The notes beneath the pieces are model-generated. The model was given only the letters and a program-made list of their open reading frames with translations, did not search any database and was not told the origin of the DNA. Below are positions 10,151-22,721 of a DNA stretch of 64,000 bases, one piece after another. The position numbers were made by a program, and so were the translations under genes. The number at the start of each line of letters is the position of its first letter. Position 1 is the stretch's first letter. Origin of the DNA: Hetaerina americana (taxonomy: Eukaryota; Arthropoda; Insecta; Odonata; Calopterygidae); contig JAKTNV010000005.1 in NCBI GenBank assembly GCA_022747635.1, positions 88,137,969-88,201,968 on the forward strand. Reading direction: 5' to 3'.

Positions 10151-11575
10151 CGGAGATAAAATAAAGCTTTTTGATTTTCATAACTTTTTATTCAAACTTG
10201 GACTAAAAAATTAAAATTACAAATATGCAATAAATGAATTAATTTAAAATGTGGAAATTACAAAGTTTTGTTTTGTCTCTGTTTATCATGAAATTCCATT
10301 CAGGTAGAACCTAATATGTGCCGTTGAATTCATTTTAGGAATTGCTTCTCCCTCATACCACTGGAAACCAGGACTGAGGGCAATATATTTTATGACATAC
10401 TGTACTTCTCGAAATCCAATGACTATCAATCAAAAATTACTTTAATGGCTGGTATCCTAACATCCCCTGTTACATGTCCTCGTGACATCTTGTTGGGCAA
10501 CATGTAAATGGGACCACCCACGTATATGTAGGATTCCACGGAGCGGAGATTGATATTCATTTGTTAGTGCAGCACTTGCTGTGATGTATTCGTGAATCAT
10601 GGATAAGATAAAGGAATCCTTAAATCTGTTCGTTCAGCATCTTGTCTCTCTCCGACATTGAGATATTTTTGAGATACTTGTGAGATTTTGCTATGATTAA
10701 ATGTGGATGCGATGCCGCCGTGCAACGTATTGTTGAGTTGCGATTTTTTATGCCAATCAATTGCAATGCTGCCATCGTTAGAGAGAATTTGAACGTTTTT
10801 GCTGCGCCTTATTCTGTTCTAATCATTTCGATGGTGACATAATTTACATCATGGACAATGACTTACATACTAACTAATGTAGTTAAAATGCATCGTGAAT
10901 TTCCATTAATTTGAATCCTCAAAGGTTACTTACGATGCTATTCCCAAGCATCGAAATTTTCATTCGCGATGCTCCCTTAAAGTCGCCAAGCGTCGCCACC
11001 AGTCCTCCTTTCCCCTCCCTTCCTCCCCCTGACGTCTCTGTCACCCCCTCTCCCCCAGCTCCAATTCCTCTCACCCCTCCCCCCCACTCCACTTTGCTCA
11101 ACGATCCGCAAGCGCGCAACTCCATTCATTTGTTGGACGTGCTCGCCACTCTTCGCCTCTATCGCACCTTTCTTTCTTCTCCGAGACTCTCATCTCTTTT
11201 TCCGGTGGGAATTCATAAATGGCTTAACTTTGCGACAGTTTTTTTAGACGTGGACCAAAGCAAAAGAAACGTCTCCAAAGGAAATAAATACCTGCAGTCG
11301 AATTTTGAAAGGCTCGCCATAAAAAATGGAAGAGACAAAAAGGCAAGCGTGGCAAGGACGCATGAGAGATTGCCTCATTTGGAAATTTCATCTCACCCAA
11401 GAGTCATCGATGAAAAATGAAAAAAACCCATAACAAGACTGAATCTCTTCCCAAGAATTTTATTGAGAATCGACCAGAGAAAAATGTGATAGAACAGCCA
11501 CAAGCATTTACCATCAAATGAAAAGTGAATAATTAGCATTACCCATTTGCTGTGGGCAGCTAATGTGGGTACGCA
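10151..11575. other. no recognised gene
   Basis: A 169-codon frame at 10911-11420 (plus) is rich in Pro and Ser because it crosses a C/T-rich run. It has no domain I recognise. The sequence at about 10450-10500 (CCTAACATCCCCTG...CCTCGTGACATCTTG) is vaguely like a LINE 3' tail but too diverged to call. Confidence 0.35.
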
Positions 11576-11579
11576 TAAT

Positions 11580-12565
11580 GGATGATTAGAATAGCGATGT
11601 CCGTTTCATTCGTTTAAGTTACTCGCACTTCAGCTGTTCCCCAAGGAAGTGTTATCGAACCTCTTTTGTTCCATGCTTTACGCCAACGACATTGACACCG
11701 TAATCACTAGTAAGATACGTTTATTTGCCGATGTTGCAGTGGTTTACCGTGATATCCGTGATCCTGAGGACACAGCAGCTTTATTAGATTACCTAAATGT
11801 TTCACAACGCTCGTGCGACAATTGGCAATTGGGATTAAACTTAAAAAAGTGCGTAGTGATGAATTTTAGGAAAAAGAGCAAATCCCACCCGAACGTCTAC
11901 TGAGTCAGGAACACCGAAATGAAATGTGTTGAGTCGATTAAATACTTCGGTGTTGCCCTCACTCACGATCTCTCCTGGGTGAAACACATACGGGGAATAT
12001 AAGGAATCAAGCAAACAAAAAATTAGGATTTATTAGAAGAGTACTGGGTATGTGATGGGTCAAAGAGAAATGTTATCTGTCGTTGGTTGGGCCTCATTTG
12101 GAATATGTTGCAAATATATAGAATCAAAGTTGGATTGATTGCCAAATTGGATCGCATACAGCGCAGCGGAGCTCGATTTGTAAAACGTTGTTATGACAAA
12201 CTAAGCTGCGAATCCAAAATATTAGAGGAGCTAGGCTGGAAATCACTCACGGAGCGAAGTTTAAATTATAGATTGGAGCTCTTGCATAAATTAGAAGGAT
12301 GTCTCTTTAGCAGTGATGCTGAAAATATATTATTACCCCCATCGTACTACGGTAGGAGAGATCATGCCAATAAAATTAGAACGATTAAGTGTAGAACAGA
12401 TAGATTTAAGATGTTATTTTTTCCACAAACGGCAAAGGATCAGAATAACATTGTCCGGCCGCATTAGGGGCTAAAATATTCGAGTCAAAATTAGTCCGGT
12501 ATGTATTCACCCCCTGCCACACATCCTAACGGTGGCTTCCAGGGTAATAAAATATGTAATTATCT
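11580..12565 (+). pseudogene. LINE-A reverse transcriptase C-terminal relic with 3' tail
   Basis: This is the longest LINE-A copy. RT motif B is readable from 11630 (SAVPQGSVIEPLLF). A frameshift follows, then motif C as IRLFADVAVVYRDI in frame at 11649-11903; the second Asp of the usual FADD is Val, which removes a catalytic residue. Next come WQLGLNLKKCVVMNF, then in other frames ESIKYFGVALTHDLSWVKHI, and at 12087-12467 LDRIQRSGARFVKRCYDK, EELGWKSLTERSLNYRLELL and EGCLFSSDAENILL. The tail CACCCCCTGCCACACATCC ends near 12560 in ATAAAATATG. The clade is CR1/Jockey-like and not fixed more closely. Several frameshifts make it non-functional. Its 5' end is truncated near 11580. Confidence 0.85.
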
Positions 12566-13435
12566 AAATTTTACGATCTCTACCGATCGTGTTGCGTTTG
12601 CGCCTTTCTCATTATTTGGACATTTTTTACCTAGATAGTGCGCAAACAACGCCATTTTTTCTCAGAATGCGATAAAATTTTACTGCACGAAGAAAACATC
12701 GTTATGCACCACTGCATTTGGAAGACAATGCCTGGGCGTCGTCCACCGTCCACACATCTTCTCGCGAGATCCGCTCTTCATTCGCTATCCCTACCGCCTC
12801 AGAGGGGAAGAAAGAGCTCACGGAGGGATGGAGGATGACATGGCGTGCGTGACCTTCCCCCATCGTCCCGACCGCTGACCATGGTTTAGAATTCCTTCCT
12901 CCGCTCCGACTCAGCGGAAAAGGGCAACCATGCGTTCGTCTCCCGATGGGAAATGCACAAAAGGATGAACAGGAGGAAGAGGCGTAGGCGGGGTGGGCGG
13001 GGGCCCACGCATCAATCGACATTCAAGTCGCCTTCGGCGTGACTCGTGTTGTGTGTGACTTATAATGCGGGCATCTCAAATGCGATTCTATGCGGCATTT
13101 AAAACATTGAGCGGGAGAAAGTTTTCCTTCCCCCCCCCCCTTTCCTGCGAAATCTCCTTCTGAACGTGATGAAGGTGTCAGAAGTTTGGCAGTCAGTCGA
13201 GGAGAACCTTTTGGCAGAAATAAGGCATCAGACAGTATTTGCTTAAAGCTCGAGATAATAAATTCTTCATTCGACGAACTCCAAATGTGATACAATAGCA
13301 ATCGATATAAGAGGTATTTATTAAAGGAATTGTGTTTTTTGGCAACATCATCAGTGCCCTAAGGACGTTGATACCGACTTAAATTTCACAGTGGTTCAGT
13401 CTTCCTGACGTTTTATTTTTCTTCACGAATACCTG
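12566..13435. other. no recognised gene; GC-rich patch at about 12740-13010
   Basis: Open frames at 12702-13022 and 13023-13301 (minus) have no recognisable family. A poly-C run lies at 13131-13140. I see no other features. Confidence 0.35.
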
Positions 13436-13439
13436 GTGT

Positions 13440-13812
13440 TTTGAGATGCGGGGGAGGAGAAGAATCGAGAAGATGAAACGGATGGAAATAAAAATATACG
13501 AAGCACAAGGAATGGTGGGAGAGGATGGAGGTAAACATCCAAAAGAGGCAAGGAAAATGGGTCGGAGAATTCATATATAGGCAAACTATGAAAGTTTGAA
13601 GACTGTATTGGAGGGGAGGACTTTACGCAAGCAAGTTAAGGGGAGGGAGAAGGATATCGATGTTGGAAGGAATGAAGGGAGGCAAAAATGAGGCGGAATT
13701 GAAGAAGGATTTTGTAACAGTGTAGGTTACAAAATCCTTCTTCAATCCTCTGTGTCCTGCTGGGTAATTCTAAGTCTGTGTGTCCATCGAAAACCTATCT
13801 TGAATAACAGAC
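13440..13812 (+). mobile_element. LINE-B 3' fragment
   Basis: A purine-rich segment follows the same order as the copies at 16320-16720 and 26330-26690: AATGGTGGGAGAGGATGG, TTGAAGACTGTATTGGAGG, GATATCGATGTTGGAAGG, AATGAAGGGAGGCAAAAATG, then the terminal CATCGAAAACCTATCTTGAA. No usable frame remains. It contains the perfect hairpin annotated at 13698-13746. Confidence 0.65.
13698..13746. repeat. perfect 21-bp inverted repeat with a 7-nt loop
   Basis: ATTGAAGAAGGATTTTGTAA plus C (13698-13718) is followed by AGTGTAG (13719-13725) and then by the exact reverse complement (13726-13746). The left arm belongs to LINE-B. The right arm is an inverted copy not found in the other LINE-B fragments here. 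Confidence 0.9.
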
Positions 13813-14084
13813 TAGCATAACATGACCACCGCCGGGATAAAAGAGGAGAGATCGACCCCAACATTGAGGGATTCTAGCGCTCCTTCTTCTCTCGCGCGAT
13901 GTACCACCATAAAAAAATCGTACCCGCGGACTCGGACAATGTTATTAAAAACCGAACTTTAATTTTTTAATCAACCTCGTCAGTCGCATTATGCGTATTC
14001 GAGACATGTGTGTATGTGTTCGAGTACTTGTGTGCAAGTGCAAATATGTATTTATATGCACATATGAACACATCTTCGGGCCGG

Positions 14085-14135
14085 TGCCCTAACATCCCCA
14101 CCCTCCCCGGCCACACGCCCTCGCGGGGGATTGCA
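14085..14135 (+). mobile_element. possible diverged LINE 3' tail
   Basis: CCTAACATCCCCACCC, then GGCCACACGCCCTCGCGGGG and ATTGCA, resembles the LINE-A terminal motif in layout. It differs at many bases, so it may be a related family. Confidence 0.3.
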
Positions 14136-15305
14136 TGAATCAAATCAGCCGTGACAAAAAAGACCTTGCGAGAGGTCCCGCGAGACGTCTTCCATGGCGC
14201 CTGCCGGTCATGGCAGAATCGCTGAATAAAATGTGCAGAGGCCCGAGAACAGTACTTTGAAGAATTTTAATTGTTTGTGCAAATCTTTTCAATAAATTTC
14301 TTTAAAAAAATAATTGCATTACTTTCCGAACGCACCCTACATATATGTGAAGATACGCGAATGTGTGGAAATGCGTGCCCCCAGGACCCCAATTGGCCTT
14401 GTTTTTCATCACTCATTGTCCCTGTGAATTTATGAGTTAAAACAACAGTTATCACCAAATAATCCACCAAGGCTTGTAAAACGCCATTTATTAATGATGT
14501 GGCGATGGAATAAAAGAATATACTTTAACTGACAAAGCTATCACGAAGCTCGTGATTACTCGTTACACATGCCACAATTACAGGATTTCTAGCATTCAGC
14601 TCCGTGAATTATTCGCATTCTTGGTCACGAAAACACTCACCGATCCGTCTAATTACTGAGCGAAATGATTTCCATGAGAGCAGGTGAAACCTAAACTGTT
14701 CCGTTACGTTCTACTAATTAAATTGAAACCCATGACCATGGCATTTAACACTTCAATGAAAAGTTTATTAACTTACGCGATAGTCCTAATTAAATTTCTT
14801 CCGGATGAGTTCTCGCATGTAGGCAACTACCACCAACATGAGAAAAAAGTTAAAAGAAGGTATTCTAAGTAGCGATCTCAAAATAATATTATATACTTCT
14901 TTTGCTCTCGTGTTTTGACAAGTATCTAGAGATGTGAAATTCTACCAAGTCTATATAAAATTTTTGTACATGTATAACGCGAGCAATTTCTCAAATTTTG
15001 GTTATGAGAACTATAAATCTCATTTAATTTCAGAAAAAACTGCGGCCTTTATCCATTGTAGACTGCCGAAAATCAATAGGAACCATGTCAAATACTTTTA
15101 AATTCACTTGTGTGCTGTAAATGTTTATGAGTTGGATTATTATTAAAAGAAATGAGATATTTTATCACTCACGAGCATTAAGTATCTCAGGAGGCCCTAA
15201 TATAATCGGGAAGGGGCTAATTAAGGGGATAAGACACTCCTTTTGCCTCCATTCGCTGAGCCCACGAAGTGCTAATGAGCAGATTATCGCGCCGATCAAA
15301 TATTA
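14136..15305. other. no recognised gene
   Basis: AT-rich sequence. The short frames (14684-14872, 15121-15306) lack motifs. I see nothing else. Confidence 0.35.
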
Positions 15306-15317
15306 GGCGGGGTTATT

Positions 15318-15415
15318 CAAAGACACTTTCCGGGATTTGAACCCAAGACCCTCCGATCAGTGATTCGATGCCCCAAACACTCGGTTGCCCATTCCACCAG
15401 CGAACGCCAAATAGT
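15318..15415 (-). mobile_element. tRNA-like SINE head
   Basis: The minus strand reads GCTGGTGGAATGGGCAACCG (A-box-like), then TCTTGGGTTCAAATCCCGGA, which contains a good B box (GGTTCAAATCC). The acceptor-stem ends do not pair, so this is a tRNA-derived repeat rather than a tRNA gene. No body shared with SINE-1 is visible. Confidence 0.5.
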
Positions 15416-16080
15416 TCCAGTGATTTCGCAAATACTCCGTCATAAGAAAGTTATTATATTAAATAGTTGATTGTTTTGACGTAAATTACATTTATCTAAG
15501 AGATTCAATCTTTATCAATTTGTGAAATGTAAAAGAAAGAGTTATTTTTGTCCATTTTCATACGATGACTTTCTATTTCTTTCGATCAAGCTTTCTGGTA
15601 ATTAATAAAGGCAGTCACCCTTAGGTTCCATTCTCTCTGTCCATTCCCGTTTAAGGAGTTCCCCCTCCCCACAATGTTTCAACAAATTCGTTGCAATCAA
15701 TTTTAATTACCTGATGACATGCCACTAATCCCGTGTTTTTTTCTTCCTTTCACAGGTAAGCGGTCCACTTGGTCTCCGACCACCGTCACTGTTTGAAGAG
15801 AAATGGGGTACGTCAAACAGTCCTTGAGTTTTTAAAATATCCCGAAAGCCACACTTCAGCCATCAGTAATTACGCATGAAGGAGTGGGAGTTCACAAAAT
15901 CCCCGTCGAATTCCCGATTGATATCGAATGATCGAAGCCGTTCACGCATGCGATTGAAGAATTGTGTGTCCAAGACAGAAGCTTTCAAAACAAATGTGCT
16001 TGTTAATCTGCAGCTGTGAGTCTTTGGCCAGAGCATTACACATTTTGTAAGAGGATTTGCTTCCTTTTACAAACAACTTT
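15416..16080. other. no recognised gene
   Basis: No coding or repeat feature is recognised. A pyrimidine tract before CACAG at 15740-15756 resembles a splice acceptor, but no supported exon follows it. Confidence 0.3.
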
Positions 16081-16084
16081 TAAA

Positions 16085-16725
16085 GGAACATTTGAGGAGG
16101 GCAAAAACTAGAGCAGGTAGAACAGTTTACGATCTCGGAAGTGTTTTGGACCAACACGGTCAAAGTAGTAGGGACGCAAGGAGAAGAATTGCGCTAGGCA
16201 AAGAGGCTCTCACAAGTAGGAGGCAGTTGATGACGGGGACGTTGAGTAAGGATGTTAAGAAAAGACTCGTAAAAACTTTGATATGGAGCGTAGCTATGTA
16301 CGGCGCGGAAACGTGGTAATTTAAGCAGGAGGATAGACGTAGACTGGAGGCTTTTGAAAAGTGGGTGTGTAGTAGAATGGAGAAGGTAAAATGGACAGAG
16401 AGGAAAACAAATGAGAAAGTACTTGGTATGGTGGGCGAAGAGAGGGGTTTGTTGGGAGAAATCTTATGGAGGCAGGAAAAATGAATGAGGGGCGTATTGA
16501 TCGGTAGTTGAAAACTTTAATAGAGGGGAGAATGTTAGGAAAACGAGGAAAGGGGAGAAATGGAATAGGGATGTTGGAGGGGATGAAGGAAGGGTACACA
16601 GAAATTGAGAGGGGCTTTTAGTAGAGTAGTTGTTGGGTTGTGTTTTTTAACGAGAAACAAAATATTTAATTGGTAGATGTGTCCATCCAAAACCTACCTT
16701 AACCGGTAGATTACCTAATAATATT
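16085..16725 (+). pseudogene. LINE-B reverse transcriptase C-terminal relic
   Basis: The frame at 16092-16319 encodes a post-RT segment known from many RTE-like and related non-LTR elements: RTVYDLGSVLDQHGQSS, RRIALGKEALTSRRQLMTGT, then KRLVKTLIWSVAMYGAETW. A stop follows. The sequence continues out of frame with RRLEAFEKWVCSRMEKVKW and TERKTNEKVL to about 16490, then a purine-rich 3' region, and ends near 16720 at CATCCAAAACCTACC. I do not fix the clade. Neither the RT core nor the endonuclease is present, so this is a 5'-truncated dead copy. It is the reference for the other LINE-B fragments in the window. Confidence 0.85.
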
Positions 16726-18125
16726 TTTCCGCTCACTGAGAAAATATGAGTCAACGTAAATCCAAATTTTTCATGACTCTTTTCACGTTACATTCTGAAA
16801 TCCTGCAATCTGAAATCTGAAATCCGCTATTGATAACGACAGAATAAAAGCTCCGACGGCAACCAAACCAATAGAAAGTACGTGATTTCACATGCCTTAG
16901 GCTAGATTATTTGAAAGGAGCTTGCCGTTGCTTGCATGTATCTCCATTTTCTAGTTTTCATTTGGATGTGGTCCTTAATAACTCTCGACTAAATATTGCT
17001 GCGTAGTAGAGAAATGATTTTATTTCTGAGAGAGCGAAGATTATATTTCTCCACTGATGACTGACGGGGAGACCGTTCACCCTGAATTTGCACGCAACGG
17101 TTCGATAAAAATAAAAACTCTCCCCATCGAGTCTCGATAAAGGATTTCTACTTCCGAAATAACTTTTGAGCATTGTTCCCAGATATTCCAAACTTGGGGA
17201 AAAATTCTAAGTCATTGCCCTCTGAGAAAATTTAGCATGTTAGTATCCATTATCCGCATCCATTTTATAGGGATTGCTTTTAATTATATGAATGGCAAAG
17301 TTATTTTTGTGTTATTTAAAGTATTGCTTTGATTCTATCACGGTAAACAGAACAACGATTAAAATTACTTTCACGCCGATATAGGATGAAATTTTGTGAA
17401 AAACTTGATGTACCTGTAATAACAAAATAATGAATGGAAGACTCGTTGTTTGCGTATACTACATCCCCCATTTTCTACATTCCACTGGCTGATTTGATGT
17501 TCAATACGTTAGAGGGTTTAGATAATTAACAAAATTTACAGGAAACCTTATTCTATAAAACTTTTCCTTGATTATATTTAACAAATTTTCACGCACTGCA
17601 ATACATCTAACTCTTTTTTAGGCAATGATATCAGGCAAAAAACGATAATATACATTCGGGAAACATTCGCGGTCAAGATTATTGCCTGGCTGCGTTATGG
17701 CGGCGTCTGTGGACTTCTTTTGATCTCTGGCTCAGTCTCCGCAAATAGCATAAGAGGAAATAAAGTACATCACAGAATCCGTATTCGAGCCGCTGTTCTC
17801 AGCGATGCAGCAGCGTTGCTTGAATGTGAGGGCCGATCAGGTAGTAGCACGCGTCCCTCGGCGTTCGCCCTCTCATCCCGTGTCATGGAGGGGTGGATTT
17901 GAGGCGGAAGGGATGCACACGAGGGAAGGTGATTGACACATTGGCCGAATGACGAACGGAGCGGATCGCCATCGACGCGCCATGCCTAATGGTCAGCTCT
18001 CCCCGAAAGCCCTTAATGACCCTTTTGCGTGCACCCTCGTCCGGGGCACGTGGTGGGGCCTGCGATGCACGATCGAGTGACTGGACTGCCGGTGATGTAC
18101 GTGTATTTTCATTATTATTTATCAG
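16726..18125. other. no recognised gene
   Basis: AT-rich to about 17690, then a moderately CpG-rich stretch at 17690-18090. No frame has a recognisable product. Confidence 0.35.
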
Positions 18126-18129
18126 TACA

Positions 18130-18660
18130 TAGTACCCTGCAAACCACCCCTAGGGTGTGTGGCAGGGAGTGGCTACACACCACACTACCCTTGACCCAAA
18201 ACACCTTTCCTCCTAGCGCGATCGGACAAGTATTATTTTATTCTGAACTCTTATTGTTCGTGGTAAAAATAGCATCTTGAATCTGTTATACACTTAATGT
18301 TTCTGATTTTATTTACCTGATCTCTACTACCGTAGAACGATGGGAGCAATAATACATTTTCAACATCACTGCTGAAGAGACCTCCTTCCAATTTATGCAA
18401 GAGATATGATCTGTAATTTAACCTTCTCTCCATTGAGTGATTCCCAGCCTAGTTCCTCTAATATTTTAGATACCCTACAGAATTTGCCATGACAACGTTT
18501 AGCAAATCTAGCTCCTCTACACTGCACGCGATCCAATTCGGTAATCATACACTTGCAGCATATTCTAAATAAGGCCTCACCAGCGACAGATAACACTTCT
18601 CTTTGTCCTTTTCATCACATTTACTCTTCTAATAAATCCTAATTTTTTCTTAGCTTGTCG
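18130..18660 (-). pseudogene. LINE-A reverse transcriptase C-terminal relic
   Basis: Minus-strand frames give ELDRVQCRGARFAKRCHGK, SKILEELGWESLN (18393-18596), then after a frameshift MERRLNYRSYLLHKLEG and LFSSDVENVLLLPSFYGSRD (18251-18433). The family tail is at about 18134-18175 (CAAACCACCCCTAGGGTGTG, then TGGCAGGGAGTG, plus strand). It is the same segment and order as 4790-5335. At least one frameshift makes it non-functional, and no catalytic RT motif is included. Confidence 0.82.
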
Positions 18661-19215
18661 TGTGCTTAGGGTGAGGAGGGGGCTTGAAAGATTTCCAATG
18701 GAAGGAAAAGCAGACGATTCACGGTGTGCGCCGCCCTCTTCCCAAGGACCCTTCCTCGGCCCCGTGCTCCCTCCTTCAAAGGCGCCGGCGGGCCGCTATC
18801 GGGTTATTCATTCCCACCCGCCTCTTGGAACGATCCCTAAGATATGAACTGCCGATCGATCCTTAATATCAAACGAGCGCCTTTGTTCTAAAAAAAAGTA
18901 CATTTATATTCGACGAAGGTGTTTTTCACCAAGATTAACCATCATTTATGTTACCCACTTTTTTTAATGAATTGAACTTCCCTGTTAGGCAAATTTTATA
19001 ATTAAGTGGCAATAGGATGCAATCAAGGAAATGGAAACCTACGGTTCCAATCCATTTTAACTGATCGATAAATGCTTTAAAAGCTGTGAAGCCACGGTCT
19101 GCGGATCTACAAGCACTCTCGTGAATATTTTTACGTCTTCCTTGGTCATCAAAGTTAATTTAAATTCTTTTTTTACAGCGACTGAAATTATTAATAAAAT
19201 CTTTTGTAATATTCC
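18661..19215. other. no recognised gene
   Basis: A small CpG-rich patch at 18660-18830 with short frames, then AT-rich sequence. Nothing recognised. Confidence 0.3.
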
Positions 19216-19230
19216 TGCGCGTTATGTGTG

Positions 19231-19317
19231 TATGTATATATATATATTATATATATATATACATATATATATTGTAAAGATGACACCTTTATGCCGTTCA
19301 CTAACTTTCGATGGACA

Positions 19318-19381
<64 letters not shown>

Positions 19382-19390
19382 CATATATTA
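19231..19390. repeat. (TA)n microsatellites, two tracts
   Basis: TA-repeat tracts at about 19231-19272 and 19320-19390 bracket a 47-bp unique stretch. Frames across this region are artefacts of the repeat. Confidence 0.95.
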
Positions 19391-19440
19391 GTGTAAAATT
19401 ACTTTAGAAATAGATCAATTAAAATGAAAATACTATCTTC

Positions 19441-19492
19441 AATATTTCGGTGGTCATAGCCACCTTCATTTAGTGTTCGATGAGTCTCTGGT
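19441..19492 (-). ncRNA. degenerate hammerhead-like core
   Basis: On the minus strand, ATGAAGGTGGCTATGACCAC then CGAAATATT gives a stable GGTGG/CCACC stem followed by GAAA. This is the layout of helix II plus the second conserved core strand of a hammerhead ribozyme. The first core strand is not intact (CTAAATGA instead of CTGANGA) and helix I cannot be drawn, so activity is unlikely. It is probably a remnant of a repeat that carried the motif. Confidence 0.35.
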
Positions 19493-19568
19493 ACTGGCAG
19501 AGTATTGGTAACTGAAAATATTAAAGTGAGCTATTTTATTAATCGTTTTTAAAAACAATTTTTCATCA

Positions 19569-19574
19569 TATACG

Positions 19575-19608
<34 letters not shown>
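19569..19608. repeat. (TA)n microsatellite
   Basis: A nearly pure TA run of about 38 bp. Confidence 0.95.
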
Positions 19609-19612
<4 letters not shown>

Positions 19613-22600
19613 CACGGATTACCGTTGAATTAATATTATGGAAAAGTTAAATTCAATAGATTGCTCTTCGCATTTACTCACTGACGGTATCCCACATGAT
19701 TTTGTGTGAATGTAAACTACGGCATTATTAAATGAAACTGTTATGATTTACTTACTATGTGCTTTCGTGGTGCCCTATGAATTATAATTAAGAATTAATT
19801 ATTTAGTTAAGTATTAACTTTATTATTATTATTTAAGAATTACGTTGCAATTACAACGAAAAATAAATACATGCACGCACTAGAAAAACAGATAGGAGAC
19901 CAAATATTCTTGCATACAATGACCCTGCCGCATTGCATACAAACAAACTTCCACATCACGTACAAAATGCCGTCCACATCACATACAAACAATATTTTAA
20001 TAACTACTATGAAGTTTATTGCCCAGTTGCTGCTTTGCACTTATTCTTAAAACTTCTAAGGCCATCTGAGTCAAACTTTCATAGTTTTTATGTAACTACA
20101 GATGGAATAGAGACGTGCCAAAAACGTGATTATAATTAATATTTGACGATTTTGGAATATGGAGAGGCGCACGCGTGGATTTCTCTAACCCCTCATTGTC
20201 AGCCACGACGTTTTCCATATTATATGCACATCTAAGGCTTCACTTCGTGGACATGTTTGATGCACATATTGAATGAGTTTTTAATTTTACACTGGCCTTA
20301 AAAAAATGTCAGCTCTTCCCCTTAACCACTGGATTATATGCTTGCTCTCTTGACCGTTGTGGACGGAGACGTGGCTCGGATTCGCATGCACGCTGGGCAC
20401 GCTTCTTTCTTGAGGTACTTAAAGTCTGTGGCAATTTACAAACTCATTTAATACGGAGAATAATTCTTTTTTTAACTTACCTCCCTCACCATCGCACTCA
20501 AAATGAATTCCTGAAACGTAAGTGTTGAATGTTGTTGTACTCTATTTAAGCAAATTAAATATGAAATTTCTAAGAATGAAGTCACTTCGTCATTTAAGAT
20601 AACTTATGATTGGCTCATTTAAGTATCTTCATTTGATCAGGCTCCGTTTTTATCACATCACCAAAAGAAAATGCTGTTCGCGAGCGTATAATAATCGCCA
20701 ACACGGCATTCAAAAGTCTTAAGATATCATTTGGCCCATTCATCAATATACTACGTCCCATAATCGCCAATATTTCTGCTAATAATTTTAATTTTGGCTA
20801 ACGTGCCACGTACCAAAGAGAAAAACCTTGAAATACTGCGAGCCCTGTCATTTCCAATTAAAAATACAAACGTTTAGACGAGTATTTTATTTTAGAAAGT
20901 TGCCTTTAACCTAATAAACTCTTTCAAAAATAAGTATATCTGAAAATCAAACGCCATATGAGACAAGCGTACTTTCAAAGAGAGTGGAAAAGTAATGAAA
21001 TTAAGGAAACTGTCATCTGCGTACGAATGAAGGTCGTAAAAATGTAACGGTGTAACGCAACACTGCGCTGTCCACATCGACCATGTCTGTCACGCCCGTA
21101 CTTGAAACTGAATTCTCAATTGTTACTCCCCTCAGCCGCATTGTTGGATAACACATCGATCCACACAATGGCCACGGCCACGAGAATGATGATTTTTTTT
21201 GCTCTCTCTGAGAGAAAATCAATTTATCGAACTCTTTTGTGGTCGATCGAAGCGCTAAATAAACCATACCCTTGACTCTTCCCTGCATTACCCTGCATAT
21301 ATTATTAATTTCTCCTTGAGATGCCAATAACCCTGAAATATGGTAGTGTGGGTATTTTTCCCCGGAACGTCAGATAAAAGAAAACTTTCCTTTCGGGCAT
21401 GTGTCACGTGCGGTGATAAATTATGAGAACGAGCAGGTCAAGGCTGCTTATGAGATTACTTCTGAAGGTTTCTATAAAGACACGTTAGCGATGGCACCCA
21501 CATCAGATCAATATGACGTTTTTAGTCGCCGAGTTAACCACCAGATGAAATTGAAGGCATTTCCTTCTGGATCGGAAGCATTTGAAAGAGACTAGATGGG
21601 AGACACAAAGCCCTATTGAGTGTGTAAAACCCTGGTATTTACGCGCAACCTCTTGCGTAACCCTTATATTATCAAGCAAAGCCTTCCGCCTTTTCATACG
21701 GTTTTTATGCCTTCTTTTTGGAAAATATGTTTTTTTAAATATCGAACAATTAATGGTTCACTGAACAGCATTTTTTCTTAATTAGGATAAATTTTTCTTC
21801 AGTTGAAAAGATTTTAATGACTGAATGAGAACGTAAACGTTGGTAGAGAGAATATTAACTGATTTTGATAGGACATTAATTTTCATGGAGTAATTGGTAT
21901 TCTTTACCTCATAATATTTGCAAATTACGCATATTAAGAAGCTATCAACGTATCTTTATTCCTAGCCGGAAATCATTGTATTTACGAGCAGGCCTTTCTA
22001 TGTACGTATGGGATTCATATTTTCCACAATTTAATCAGGACATTAAAGCCATTTTGTTAGCCTTGAGGTCTCGGGTGCTATTCACTTTGGCAACAAAGCG
22101 ATAAACATCGACATTCAAAATAACACAATGAAAAGTTACTCTGACCCTTAAATTGAAAAAAAATTAGTAGTGCACTCCGTAGCGTGATAATTTTCTCATC
22201 TTATCTCTTATAAAATAAGTGCGTCTGGCATTTTGGGTGTTTTGATGGCGTACAATAACGGGGAAGGTGCGATTGCGCACCCTTGAAACGGCGAATAATC
22301 CACCCAAGCAACCTTGAGACATTTTTCCCGAGTGTGACGTAACGGCCTTTCGTCCGTCCGCTCAACGCATGCGCATTCCCCGCGTCCGTGTCTGTCCTTC
22401 GCAAGCCTTTCCCCTCGCCCTTCAATAGAATGCGCGATCCTCGCAACGCCCCCCCGCCCGGTGTCGCGTATCCGTTCTGATCTTGAATTACCCCTTTTCA
22501 CGTAACAACATATCTTCCCACCCGCGCTGGAACAGACTCCAGATCGAATCTTCCAGGAATGAGCCTTCTTCCACTCGTCACGTGTGCCAACATCATGGCA

Positions 22601-22715
22601 TGACCGTTGTTTTCCAGTATTAGAAAGTTTCCAAAGTTAATCCCTGAGTACCGTATTTGATTTGAAACCAGCCGATTCTTTCATAGTGGTGAGAGGAATA
22701 TTTAAGCAGAAAACT
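19609..22715. other. no recognised gene; CpG-rich patch at about 22240-22500
   Basis: Mostly AT-rich. Frames at 21013-21327 (minus), 21401-21595 (plus) and 22208-22501 (minus) show no family motif. 22240-22500 is CpG-rich. Confidence 0.35.
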
Positions 22716-22721
22716 TTGGAA

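Noticed and set aside
10911..11420. 169-codon Pro/Ser-rich frame
   Set aside because: The Pro/Ser content comes from a C/T-rich run. No family or motif is recognised.
13320..13400. Hammerhead-like CTGATGATGTTGCC on the minus strand (about 13354-13341)
   Set aside because: No GAAA second core strand follows at a suitable distance.
13970..13990. CTGACGA on the minus strand as a hammerhead core
   Set aside because: No helix II or GAAA strand follows.
19121..19396. Tyr/Ile-repeat frame
   Set aside because: It is a translation of the TA microsatellites.
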